A model generated the notes under the pieces. It was not told where the DNA came from, ran no database searches, and worked only from the letters and a program-made list of their open reading frames with translations. The translations under genes and the position numbers were made by a program. Positions 7,124 to 15,411 of a stretch of DNA of 41,529 nt are shown here, in pieces; position 1 is the first letter of the stretch; each line of letters opens with the position of its first letter. Source of the DNA: Campylobacterales bacterium (GTDB lineage: Bacteria; Campylobacterota; Campylobacteria; Campylobacterales; Sulfurospirillaceae); contig JAJRPV010000049.1 of NCBI GenBank assembly GCA_024280575.1, forward strand, positions 1-41,529. Direction: 5' to 3'.

Positions 7124-7969
7124 ATGAAAAATTATGTACTGTATGACGCAATTATAAATATAAACAAAACATTACCTTTGGTAGATTCAACAAAAGAGTT
7201 ATTTAAATTTTTAAATCTGGAAGTTCCTGTCTTAAAAGATACCACAAGAGATTTAGGTTGTGACTCAATAGTAATTGATCCCGTTGGTTTCTATGAAGCA
7301 AACGCTAAAAATTTGGCACTTGCTTCAAAAGAAGACTCTCATATTGTTTGCGTAGAAGATAGTTCATTTTTATCTTTAAACTTAACTCTGGAAAAATTAA
7401 AAAAAGATGAAAAATTAAAACAAAAACTAGAAGCTACTCTTGCAAAAGAAGATTTAGAACTTGATTTAAATATAAAGATATTAACTTTGGCTGAGTATTT
7501 ACTAGAAGTTCTAGGCAAATCAAAAATTCAAAAAAAAGTTATATATAGTTTTGAAAAATTTATAGCTGCTTTATATCTAGGCTCTTATCAATGTCAAATT
7601 CATAAATACTCAAATACAAATGCCTATAGTGATATTTTAGATGCCTTACATTTAAAACTTGTAAATTATAATTTAAAAAATCAAGTTACCGGATATGATA
7701 TCTATGACCTTAATGAAGAGTTATCACTAAAGATGTCAGGCAATCTCATGCTAGATATGTTTGATAATGCAGCTGATTTTGTAGTAGTAAATGATGCTAG
7801 AAGTTTTGTAATGTTTGATGATTTACAAAAAGATTTAGAAAAAAGTGTCGGTATAGAAATTGGACTGAGTGTTTTTGGATTAGCGGAAGTCTTGTTGCTA
7901 GCATTTGGAATAACTGATAAAGAAAAAATTGGATTAAATAATCACAAAATAAAAACCGATATTATTTAA
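7124..7969 (+). CDS. HdrB/SdhE-like protein with degenerate CCG domains
   Basis: A 281-residue soluble protein. The layout follows the B subunit of heterodisulfide reductase and SdhE of the non-classical succinate dehydrogenase (two CCG domains), with most ligand cysteines replaced. YDAIININKTLPLVDSTKEL and FLNLEVPVLKDTTRDLGCDS correspond to the first CCG half, FYEANAKNLALASKEDSHIV with CVEDSSFLSL to its end, and KVIYSFEKFIAALYLG, LDALHLKLVNY and ADFVVVNDARSFVMFD to the second. Only scattered single cysteines remain (DLGCD, IVCVE, YQCQI). It follows the SdhB-like gene after one base. The pairing of two cysteine-depleted partners of the same enzyme is unlikely to be chance. Function unknown; catalysis of disulfide reduction is improbable. 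Confidence 0.62.
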   Translation: MKNYVLYDAIININKTLPLVDSTKELFKFLNLEVPVLKDTTRDLGCDSIVIDPVGFYEANAKNLALASKEDSHIVCVEDSSFLSLNLTLEKLKKDEKLKQKLEATLAKEDLELDLNIKILTLAEYLLEVLGKSKIQKKVIYSFEKFIAALYLGSYQCQIHKYSNTNAYSDILDALHLKLVNYNLKNQVTGYDIYDLNEELSLKMSGNLMLDMFDNAADFVVVNDARSFVMFDDLQKDLEKSVGIEIGLSVFGLAEVLLLAFGITDKEKIGLNNHKIKTDII

Positions 7970-7996
7970 ATAAGACAAAATTAATCTTATTTAGAC

Positions 7997-8011
7997 TATA
8001 ATGATATTATA
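7997..8011 (+). promoter_or_regulatory. Promoter -10 box inside a PerR/Fur-like inverted repeat
   Basis: TATAATGATATTATA is an inverted repeat (TATAAT / ATTATA around GAT) placed 23 bases before the ATG of the superoxide-reductase-like gene. Its left arm is a perfect -10 box. AT-rich inverted repeats of this kind resemble PerR boxes, and superoxide reductases are commonly peroxide- or iron-regulated, so an operator is plausible but unproven. Just upstream, AAATAAGA (7967-7974) pairs with TCTTATTT (7985-7992), a weak hairpin after the HdrB-like gene. Confidence 0.45.
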
Positions 8012-8033
8012 AAAACAATTTCAAGGAGAAATT

Positions 8034-8423
8034 ATGCCAAAAATTAATCGTTATGTCGATATAGACACTGTTGAGAGAGAATCCAAAAAGGATTATATAG
8101 ATAGACACTCGCCTTTCGTTCACTGTGCAGAAAATGCAAAAAATGGAGAAAAGTTTGCCGTAACTGTAAAAGTTGGAAATGAATATACTCATCCTGATGA
8201 TTTTGATCATTTCATATCAAACATTTCCCTATATAATGGCGAAACTCTTTTAGGAAGAGCTGATTTTGTTGCCGGCACTCTTGGTGGACAAGGTGCTAAA
8301 GGACATGTAGAAGTAACATTTAACATAGTTCCAACAACTAAAAAGCTAAATCTAGTTGCACAAGCATACTGTACAAAACATGGTGTTTGGGAATCAACTC
8401 CTGTAGTTGTTGCCGTATCTTAA
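8034..8423 (+). CDS. Class II SORL-domain protein (neelaredoxin-like superoxide reductase)
   Basis: A 129-residue protein with the Fe(His)4Cys fold of one-iron superoxide reductases. Likely iron ligands are H25 (DRHSPF), H53 and H59 (EYTHPDDFDHFI), C113 and H116 (YCTKHGVWES). The usual substrate-guiding E-K-H-x-P segment reads D-R-H-S-P, a conservative change seen in SORL-like proteins, so reductase activity is possible but other redox roles are open. There is no signal peptide. AAGGAG precedes the ATG, the promoter is at 7997-8002, and a good terminator follows at 8431-8453, so it can be made alone. It stands next to a YeeE/YedE transporter pair, a neighbourhood that suggests sulfur metabolism as well as oxygen defence. 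Confidence 0.85.
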   Translation: MPKINRYVDIDTVERESKKDYIDRHSPFVHCAENAKNGEKFAVTVKVGNEYTHPDDFDHFISNISLYNGETLLGRADFVAGTLGGQGAKGHVEVTFNIVPTTKKLNLVAQAYCTKHGVWESTPVVVAVS

Positions 8424-8430
8424 ACTTCAC

Positions 8431-8455
8431 AAAAGCCTCACTTTGAGGCTTTTTC
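8431..8455 (+). terminator. Rho-independent terminator after the SORL gene
   Basis: AAAAGCCTCA-CTT-TGAGGCTTTT forms a perfect 10-bp stem with a 3-base loop and a T run, eight bases after the stop codon. Confidence 0.9.
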
Positions 8456-8518
8456 TACTATATTCTTAATATCAAAAAAGAAATCTTAAAAAAAATTTAA
8501 TTTTCACAAGGAGTTCAA

Positions 8519-9037
8519 ATGAACCAAAAAGATGGATATTGGCATCCCCTGGTAGCTGGAGTAATTTTGGGAGTTGTTCTATTTATCAGTTTTATGGTTG
8601 CTGGTCAAGGTATGGGTGCTAGTGGTGCATTTGCAAGAATTACTGCACAACTCTCATATTTATATGACTCAGCATTTGCGCAAAACTCATATGCGGCAAA
8701 ATACTTAACTAAAGGAAATGCCTTGGCAAATTGGACCGTAGTTGAAGTATTTGGTATCTTTTTAGGAGGATATATAAGTGCCATGCTAGCTGGCAGAATA
8801 AAACAAAGCATAGACAGAGGTGATGATTATCCAGTATACAAAAGATTGATTTGGTCTTTTTTAGGTGGTTTTATCATGGCTGGAGCCACAAGATTGGCTA
8901 GAGGATGCACAAGCGGCCAAGCATTAGATGGCGCAGCAGCTTTTAGTGCCGGAACCTGGATATTTATGCTTGCAGCATTTGGTACGGGTTTTATGCTTGC
9001 TCCACTGTTTAAAAAACAGTGGAAAAATATAGGATAA
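8519..9037 (+). CDS. YeeE/YedE family transporter, first half-size subunit
   Basis: A 172-residue membrane protein with about four to five helices. The family signature GGFIMAGATRLARGCTSGQ carries the conserved cysteine (C130). In full-length YeeE (TsuA) two such half-domains are fused and their cysteines relay thiosulfate across the membrane; here the two halves are separate genes. AAGGAG lies before the ATG, and the second half begins ten bases after the stop. The expected role is uptake of thiosulfate or a related sulfur compound, in line with a sulfur-oxidising lifestyle; the exact substrate is not proven. The N-terminus WHPLVAGVILGVVLFISFMV is the first helix. Confidence 0.85.
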   Translation: MNQKDGYWHPLVAGVILGVVLFISFMVAGQGMGASGAFARITAQLSYLYDSAFAQNSYAAKYLTKGNALANWTVVEVFGIFLGGYISAMLAGRIKQSIDRGDDYPVYKRLIWSFLGGFIMAGATRLARGCTSGQALDGAAAFSAGTWIFMLAAFGTGFMLAPLFKKQWKNIG

Positions 9038-9047
9038 AGGAGTTTAT

Positions 9048-9644
9048 ATGTATCCACTTTTTACAACTGGTTCGATTGATATGAACTCAAATCTTTTATA
9101 TGGTTTAATTATAGGGGCACTTTTTGGTGTTGTACTTGAACGAACAGGATTTGGAAGTTCAAAGCATATTGTTCCTGTATTTTATTTTAAAAATCTAAAG
9201 GTTTCACATACTATAGTTTCTGCGATTATCACTTGTTCTACTTTAATAGTAATTGCTTCATATAATGGATGGATAGATTATAATCAAATATTTATTCCCG
9301 ATACTTATGTGTGGCCTTATTTGGTCGGAGGCGTTTTATTTGGTGGGGCTATGGTTATGTCAGGTTGGTGTCCGGGAACTGCCGTAGTTGGATTTGCATC
9401 AGGTAAAATTGATGCTTTTGTATTTATACTTGGATTACTAAGTGGCATGTATTTTTATTTTGACATATATGACCAAATAGCTGACTTTGCAAATAGTGGA
9501 TATCTAGGTAGATTTACTATTGACAAACTGGTAGGTGGGGATCTGTACACATCATCGTACTTAATTACGATACTACTAGGTGCTTTTTTAGCCATATTTA
9601 TGAATATAATGAAATTAATTAGAGACAAAAAGGAGAAAATATAA
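9048..9644 (+). CDS. YeeE/YedE family transporter, second half-size subunit
   Basis: A 198-residue membrane protein, the partner of the preceding gene. It has five to six helices, the entry motif GALFGVVLERTGFGSSKH and the cysteine motif GGAMVMSGWCPGTAVVGFAS with C108. The two different cysteine motifs (R-G-C-T-S-G in the first protein, W-C-P-G-T in this one) match the two non-equivalent halves of TsuA-like thiosulfate channels, so a heterodimer is likely. Its TAA overlaps the ATG of the next small gene by one base, which indicates coupled translation. AAAGGAG precedes the start. Confidence 0.85.
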   Translation: MYPLFTTGSIDMNSNLLYGLIIGALFGVVLERTGFGSSKHIVPVFYFKNLKVSHTIVSAIITCSTLIVIASYNGWIDYNQIFIPDTYVWPYLVGGVLFGGAMVMSGWCPGTAVVGFASGKIDAFVFILGLLSGMYFYFDIYDQIADFANSGYLGRFTIDKLVGGDLYTSSYLITILLGAFLAIFMNIMKLIRDKKEKI

Positions 9645-9973
9645 TGAAAAAACTTTCTATACTAGTAGGAGCTCTTTTACTTATTGCGGCTTCTGCTCTT
9701 TCGTATTTTTCTGCAAAAAACGGAAAGATAATGTTGAAAAAGAGAGATGCGATAGTTATGAAGTATGTAAATGCGTCAGATGCTGCACTTGAAGATGAAG
9801 ATATTAAAAATGCCATAAAGTATGCAAAAATGGCAATTCAAGCAAATCCAAAAAGCAAAAAAGGATATATTTGTTATACAAACGCTATGGAAGAAAAATA
9901 CCAATCTTCAGGTGATTCAGAAAATTCGGATACTCCACAAGCTAGCACTGATAGTGCAGATATGGGTTGTTAA
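9644..9973 (+). CDS. Small membrane-anchored helical-repeat protein
   Basis: A 109-residue protein that I do not recognise as a named family. Residues 5-25 (ILVGALLLIAASALSYFSAK) form one membrane helix or uncleaved signal. A short region (ASDAALEDEDIKNAIKYAKM followed by AIQANPKSKKGYICYTNAME) has the spacing of one TPR repeat. The C-terminal 25 residues are rich in Ser, Asp and Thr and end in a single Cys. It overlaps the second YeeE/YedE gene by one base and is the last gene of that operon, so it may be an accessory or periplasm-facing partner of the transporter. Confidence 0.65.
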   Translation: MKKLSILVGALLLIAASALSYFSAKNGKIMLKKRDAIVMKYVNASDAALEDEDIKNAIKYAKMAIQANPKSKKGYICYTNAMEEKYQSSGDSENSDTPQASTDSADMGC

Positions 9974-9986
9974 TACAACCCATATC
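9959..9986. terminator. Strong hairpin between convergent operons
   Basis: GATATGGGTTGT-TAAT-ACAACCCATATC is a perfect 12-bp stem with a 4-base loop. It includes the last codons and stop of the TPR-like gene and lies nine bases from the stop of the convergent chemoreceptor gene. No T run follows on either strand, so it may stop transcription poorly and protect 3' ends instead. Confidence 0.65.
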
Positions 9987-9994
9987 CTTTATAA

Positions 9995-11938
9995 TCAAGT
10001 TTTAAATTCATTTAATTTATTGTTTAGAGTCTCTGTCATTTCATTTAGATGCTCAGCCGCACTTGCTATCTCTTCCATGCTTCTGGCATTTTGCGATGAT
10101 ATTGTGCTTATGGTTGACACTTGATCCACTATCTCATCTACATCTTTTTGCGTTTCAATGTTACTTTTTTCGATAGTTTCTGATGTCTTATCGGCTGCAT
10201 TTTGTAGTATTTCTGTCATTTTATTTATCTTTTCTTCAACACTTGTAGCGCTATCTGAGAGTTTTTCAATCTTTTTAGAATTTGCACTCATTTCCTCACT
10301 GCTTTCTACGATAGACTGCACTATGACATTTATAGTTGCATTTATCTCAACAAGTGATTTTTGAGTTCGCTCGGCTAGTTTTCTAACTTCATCGGCAACT
10401 ACGGCAAATCCTCTTCCATGCTCTCCTGCTCTTGCGGCTTCTATGGCTGCATTTAGTGCTAAAAGATTTGTTTGGTCTGCTATATCACTTATGACAGTTA
10501 AAACATCTTTGACCTGAGCAGCATCCGAGCTTAATTGTTGTATCTTGCTTGAAAGTTCAATTTCAACAGTTGCACTTTGCTGGATATCTTCCGCTAAAGC
10601 CAAAATAGACTTATTGGCTTCATGCATGTGTATATTTACCTGTTCTAACTCATCTCTTGCTTCTTTTGCATCTTCTACTGAAGATTCTAAATTTGATTTG
10701 ATTGTCATAGACTTACTACTTGCTTCACTGGTAGCTTGAGTAGAGTTTTCTGCTAACTTCCCTATCTCCAAAGCAGTTGAGGAAAGTTCATTTGCTATGG
10801 AAGAATTTTCATTGGATATATGTTTTGCTTCATCTGTCATTATTCTAACTTTTTCTATAAAATTGTTTACCTCTTTACTAGCAAGGGCAATTTCATCATT
10901 TCCATTTATTTCCAATTTTACAGTTAAGTCGCCATCTCCACTTGAGAGATTTGCTGTTTTTTTAGTTAAATTATCCAATGGTTTTAAAACAGCAGATTTA
11001 GTAATAAAGTATAATATTAAAAATAAAATTAAGAGCATAACAGCATACATTATTATTTGATTCTTGATCAATGACATAGCATTATCCAACGCTTGGTCAA
11101 CTATCTTTTTGGTTTGTCCAACTAGAGCATATGCCACTATGTTACCTTCAAAATCAAACATTGGTATTGATGTAAATACATAATTTGGACTTTTCAGCAG
11201 TGTTTTGGTTTTGGTTATATTTATACCTTTCAACTCGTCAAAAAATTTCATGTTAGACAAATCTTCTCTTGTAGCAAGCGAATAATTACCAACAGCTTTT
11301 GATTTTTTAAGAAGCGTAGCAATTTTTAAATATTTATTTTTTAAAACTATAAGAACATCTATTTTTTCCTTTTTAGCATCTTTTATAATTGAATTAAATC
11401 CTTGCATAAATTCAACTGAACCTAGATATTTGCCCTGCTGTATGACTGGAGCAACACCTCTAAGCACCAAACCGGCTCGACCTAACTCTATCGCCACTAG
11501 AGGTTTTTTTGTCTTTTTAACTTCTACTATGGTTTTTCTAAAAGAAGATAAATCATCTCCAAACTTTTTAGGCTTCCAAACTCTGAGCAAGCTGTGAAGA
11601 TTCTCATCATGTATATGAATTTTGATATTTTTAAGTGATGTATCTTTCTTAAAATCTTCTTCTAGACCTTTAAGTCCTTTTAGTGCGAATTCTCTATCTC
11701 CGTCTAATACAAGGGAGGTAACATATTCATTTCCACTAAGCAAAATAGAACCAACTAGCCCAAAATCTTTTTTTGTTTTATACTCATTATTGAAAAAATG
11801 AATATAATTTTTTACCTCTTCACCTCTTATTATTTGCTTCTCTTTTGAAGATGAATAATAAAAATTACCAACCAAAACTGCAATAAGCAGTACCAAAAGC
11901 AAGAACATAGGTATAAACATTTTCTTCGCTATAGACAT
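9995..11938 (-). CDS. Methyl-accepting chemotaxis protein with double-Cache sensor
   Basis: A 647-residue chemoreceptor. Order: membrane helix 1 (residues 8-27), a periplasmic sensor of about 265 residues, membrane helix 2 (about 296-313), HAMP (about 315-370) and the cytoplasmic signalling coiled coil to the end. The sensor contains [18 protein letters not shown] and [11 protein letters not shown], typical of the dCache_3-type double Cache domain. The signalling tip [20 protein letters not shown] with [19 protein letters not shown] lies at residues 488-526. There is no C-terminal CheR-binding pentapeptide. AGGAGGAAA precedes the ATG. It follows the RND exporter gene by 42 bases on the same strand; a functional link is not evident. 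The ligand is unknown. Confidence 0.93.
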   Translation of the reverse strand: MSIAKKMFIPMFLLLVLLIAVLVGNFYYSSSKEKQIIRGEEVKNYIHFFNNEYKTKKDFGLVGSILLSGNEYVTSLVLDGDREFALKGLKGLEEDFKKDTSLKNIKIHIHDENLHSLLRVWKPKKFGDDLSSFRKTIVEVKKTKKPLVAIELGRAGLVLRGVAPVIQQGKYLGSVEFMQGFNSIIKDAKKEKIDVLIVLKNKYLKIATLLKKSKAVGNYSLATREDLSNMKFFDELKGINITKTKTLLKSPNYVFTSIPMFDFEGNIVAYALVGQTKKIVDQALDNAMSLIKNQIIMYAVMLLILFLILYFITKSAVLKPLDNLTKKTANLSSGDGDLTVKLEINGNDEIALASKEVNNFIEKVRIMTDEAKHISNENSSIANELSSTALEIGKLAENSTQATSEASSKSMTIKSNLESSVEDAKEARDELEQVNIHMHEANKSILALAEDIQQSATVEIELSSKIQQLSSDAAQVKDVLTVISDIADQTNLLALNAAIEAARAGEHGRGFAVVADEVRKLAERTQKSLVEINATINVIVQSIVESSEEMSANSKKIEKLSDSATSVEEKINKMTEILQNAADKTSETIEKSNIETQKDVDEIVDQVSTISTISSQNARSMEEIASAAEHLNEMTETLNNKLNEFKT

Positions 11939-11980
11939 AATTTTCCTCCTAGTTTTAGGACATTGCAGTTTTGCACAACC

Positions 11981-14900
11981 CTATATTTTAACTATATCGA
12001 CTTTTAAATTTCTTTTTTTAATTATCACGAAAAGTAATGGCACATAAAAAAGATTTAGTACCGTTGCCCAAGCTATTCCAAAGCCTAAGGCTATCGCCAT
12101 TGGCTGAAGTATCACGGACTGCCCTGCTGCAAAAAACATCAAAGTTGACAAACCTAAAACTGTTGTGATAGAAGTCAAAAATATTGGTCTCAATCTCCCT
12201 GTGGCAAAAGCTAAGATATCATCCATATTTTTGGCTTTTTTTAGTGAGTCAATCATAATAATACCATCATTAACAACAACACCACTCAGCCCGACAATCC
12301 CTAGCAAAGAAGGCATAGTTAGATTCATACCCATCAAAAAATGTCCAACTAAAACACCAAAAAGGGACAATGGAATAGTTGTTAAAATTACAACTGAAAG
12401 AATCACAGAATCAAACATCCAAACAAGTGCTATAAAAATCAAAAACACAGCTATTACTGCGGCTTCCGCCATCTCTTTTTGTATCTGCTTATTTTCTTTT
12501 TCTTCACCTTTTATGTTGACTTTGACTCCGTTTTTCTTCACTTTTTCAAGTGTGCTCTTAAGACTTTTTAAAAGTTTTGCCGAAGTAATTTGTTTTTTAT
12601 GCAAGGAAGCATAAACTGTACTGACTCTGACACCTTCATCTTTATATATATTTGCATCACTATTTTTATACTCAAAATCGACTATTTCACTAAGCCTTAC
12701 TTTTTTTAAGGTGCCTGGAATATCTACATAGAAATTTTCCAAAGTTTTTTTATTGTCTTTATTTATATCTTGCGTAACTATATCTATGAGTTTTTTATCA
12801 TAAGTCATCTTGTTTACATCACTTGCAAAAAAGTATGGTCTTAATAGAGAAGCTATGTATCTCTCGCTAAAACCAAGCATCAAACCATATTCGTTTACTC
12901 TTAATTTCACCTCTTTTTCACCTGTTTCTTTGTCGTCATATATATTAAAAACACCCTTTATATTTCTCATTTTATTTTTCACTACATGTAGAGCATTTTT
13001 CACAAGCTTGTCGTCTTTTGCACTAAATGCCAACTCTACATCACTTTTAACTATGCCCGCTCCGGGAACGATTACTTTAAATTCATTAAAATCAGGGCTT
13101 TTTTCGAACTGTTTTGTATATTTTTTTATGTCTGTCAGTAACTCTCTAGCACTTTTAACTCTTTCCATATCACTGTCGTCATAAGCCGGTGAAAGATATG
13201 GGTTTATATATTTATTATAAAAATTCTCTGGTTTTCTCTCATGCAAATTGATAAAAATTTGAAAATTATTTTCAGCCATATGAGGTTGAAATTTTGCATC
13301 TAACATAAATCCTGATATGGAAGTAACCGATGAAACTTCACTTTTAGGCAATTTTTTAAGTAAAATCTTTTCCACCTTTGTTACTATTTTCTGAGTTTCT
13401 TCTAATTTATAATTTATATTGACTTTCCCGCTTATATATATTTGGGTATTGTCAAAATCAGGAAAAAGCTGGAAGCTGGTTCTATTAAAAAGATACAAGG
13501 TTGAGCCTATGGAAAATATCAAAAACAAAATCAGAGAACTTTTTTTATACTTAAGCAAAAAAGTTAGTATAGCTTTATACACCCTGTTCCAACTGTTCCA
13601 CCAAGATTCGTTTTTATGTATCTTATCTTTTGTTTTCAAAAACTCTTTTGCATGTAATGGCAAAAAGAAAAATGCCTCAAACAATGAGCTAAGCAAAAGA
13701 ATAGATATAACTATAGGCAAAACCCTCATAAAAACGCCCATATCTCCTGACATAATAAGAAGTGGTAAAAATGCAAATATCGTGGTAGAAGTGGCAGTTA
13801 AGACTGCGGGAAACATTTCACTAGCTCCATTTATCGCTGCATCTTTTGGACTATCGCCTCTTTCTAAATGCTTATAAATATTTTCAGCGACTACTATGGC
13901 TTCGTCCACCAGCATCCCAAGAGCTATCAATGCTCCTAATAGTGAGAGCATATTTAAACTGTATCCCATCAAATCCATAGCAATCAAACCTATGAAAAAA
14001 CTGACGGGTATGCCCATTCCTACTATAAAAGCAATTCTTCCGCTGATAAAAATATAAACCGATAAAGAAACCAAAATAAGACCGAAAATTATATTTGATA
14101 TAACAGTATTCAGACGATTTCTTATCCAAATGGATGTATCGGTATAGATTTCAAAATCATAATTTTTATATGTTTTATTAAACTCTTTAAGAACTTTTCT
14201 TACTCTTTTTACTAACTCTATAGCATTGCCTTCTTTGGCTTTATTCATATTTACCGATATATTTGGTTTTCCATTAAAATGCGATATTTCACTTGGATCT
14301 GCTAGTTGAAAATTTGCATCTGCGATATCTTTCAACCTGACTCTTTTATTTCCAAAAGCAAGTTGCATATTTCTTAGTTTTTCAAGATTTTTTTCACCCG
14401 AAATTGTACTGACAAATAGATGCCCTCCTCTTTGTTTGATAAGTCCGATTGGATAAATACTACTAATAGAGCTGAGTTTTGAGGCAACTTCATCAATATT
14501 TAGCCCATAAGCTTCTAGTTTTCTTTCATCTATTTTTATTAACAGCTCTTCATCGGCATCTCCCCTGATAGAAATATCACTGAGATTTTTTATCTTAGAG
14601 AGTCTTGTCTTTAAAAGATTTGCTATATCAAGCATATTCTTTTTTGGCTCATTTGAAGCGATAGCTATAGTAGCTAGAGGATAAGAAGTTTTTAATATTT
14701 TTGCAACCGGTTCATCCATATCATTTGGAAAATCTTTTCTTACGGTTGAGATAATATCTTTTACATCATCAAGAACCTTAGATTGATTTGAACCATTTCT
14801 TAGATAAATCAGTATTTTAAAAAAACCATTTTTTACACTGCTTTCTATCCTATCTGCATCGTCAAGATTTTGCAATTCATCTTCAAGAGGTTTTACGGCT

Positions 14901-15091
14901 ATTTTATCCAAAACATCAGGACTTGCTCCTATATATGTTCCTGTTACCATAATAGTTTCTAAATTTGACGGTGGAAATATTTCTTTGGGAATACTTTGAT
15001 ATGAGAAAAAAGCAAGAACAACCATAAAAAGTAAAAATATATGATTTAATATAGATTTTTCTACTGAAAATGTTATAAATTTTTTAATCAT
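11981..15091 (-). CDS. RND-family efflux transporter permease subunit
   Basis: A 1036-residue inner-membrane proton/substrate antiporter of the AcrB type: helix 1 at residues 13-31, a large periplasmic loop, helices 2-6 around 325-460, helix 7 near 520, a second periplasmic loop and helices 8-12 from about 870 to the end. The helix-4 motif reads LVDEAIVVAENIY (394-406), so the AcrB Asp-Asp pair is Asp-Glu here (D396, E397). The helix-10 region GLSGVVVNDGIIMID lacks the AcrB lysine, as in many non-AcrB members. No membrane-fusion protein or outer-membrane channel gene is adjacent. Its ATG overlaps the stop of the FtsL-like ORF (TAAATG), so it sits in the bioA-rsmH-ftsL transcription unit, an uncommon place for an exporter. 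Confidence 0.92.
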   Translation of the reverse strand: MIKKFITFSVEKSILNHIFLLFMVVLAFFSYQSIPKEIFPPSNLETIMVTGTYIGASPDVLDKIAVKPLEDELQNLDDADRIESSVKNGFFKILIYLRNGSNQSKVLDDVKDIISTVRKDFPNDMDEPVAKILKTSYPLATIAIASNEPKKNMLDIANLLKTRLSKIKNLSDISIRGDADEELLIKIDERKLEAYGLNIDEVASKLSSISSIYPIGLIKQRGGHLFVSTISGEKNLEKLRNMQLAFGNKRVRLKDIADANFQLADPSEISHFNGKPNISVNMNKAKEGNAIELVKRVRKVLKEFNKTYKNYDFEIYTDTSIWIRNRLNTVISNIIFGLILVSLSVYIFISGRIAFIVGMGIPVSFFIGLIAMDLMGYSLNMLSLLGALIALGMLVDEAIVVAENIYKHLERGDSPKDAAINGASEMFPAVLTATSTTIFAFLPLLIMSGDMGVFMRVLPIVISILLLSSLFEAFFFLPLHAKEFLKTKDKIHKNESWWNSWNRVYKAILTFLLKYKKSSLILFLIFSIGSTLYLFNRTSFQLFPDFDNTQIYISGKVNINYKLEETQKIVTKVEKILLKKLPKSEVSSVTSISGFMLDAKFQPHMAENNFQIFINLHERKPENFYNKYINPYLSPAYDDSDMERVKSARELLTDIKKYTKQFEKSPDFNEFKVIVPGAGIVKSDVELAFSAKDDKLVKNALHVVKNKMRNIKGVFNIYDDKETGEKEVKLRVNEYGLMLGFSERYIASLLRPYFFASDVNKMTYDKKLIDIVTQDINKDNKKTLENFYVDIPGTLKKVRLSEIVDFEYKNSDANIYKDEGVRVSTVYASLHKKQITSAKLLKSLKSTLEKVKKNGVKVNIKGEEKENKQIQKEMAEAAVIAVFLIFIALVWMFDSVILSVVILTTIPLSLFGVLVGHFLMGMNLTMPSLLGIVGLSGVVVNDGIIMIDSLKKAKNMDDILAFATGRLRPIFLTSITTVLGLSTLMFFAAGQSVILQPMAIALGFGIAWATVLNLFYVPLLFVIIKKRNLKVDIVKI

Positions 15092-15411
15092 TTAAAACAC
15101 CGTATCTAATACTTGATTTTTAAATTTTATGTATTCTACTTTTTGTTTTAAAAATCTATTTTCTTCTTGGAGAATAGAATATTCGCTTGAGAGTTTACTA
15201 ATTTCTCTACTGGTATAATATATCTCATTTTTAATATAAATTTTTGGCAATATCACCAATAGTCCTACTAAAATAGTAAGATATACTGTAATTAAAAGTT
15301 TAAAATCAAGATTCTTTTCTCTTTTGATTTCTTCATCTATCTTATCTAAAAGTTGATTTTTATCATTAGTTTTATTTTTAGATATTTTTTTAATATTTTT
15401 TTCATTTTCAT
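15092..15411 (-). CDS. FtsL-like small bitopic division protein, reading frame split by a missing A
   Basis: The ATG at 15411 overlaps the rsmH stop (ATGA), but that frame closes after 21 codons. Adding one A to the A7 run at 15396-15402 gives a continuous protein of 106 residues ending at 15092: MKMKKNIKKISKNK, a charged stretch, a membrane helix (FKLLITVYLTILVGLLVILP, about residues 37-56) and a coiled coil with SSEYSILQEENRFLKQKVEY. Small size, topology and position directly after rsmH match FtsL, the divisome subunit that partners FtsB. Within the uninterrupted frame (after the stop at 15413-15415) no usual start codon exists before the membrane helix. Either the sequence lost a base or the A7 tract slips. 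The family assignment is by context and topology, not by sequence signature. Confidence 0.6.

Noticed and set aside
6493-9973. A defence or toxin-antitoxin island
   Set aside because: The genes are redox- and transport-related with native composition; no nuclease, toxin or phage-type domain was seen here or elsewhere in the window.
12165-13877. Long open frames opposite the RND gene
   Set aside because: They are antisense shadows: their translations are low in complexity, and the minus-strand RND protein is well conserved over the full length.
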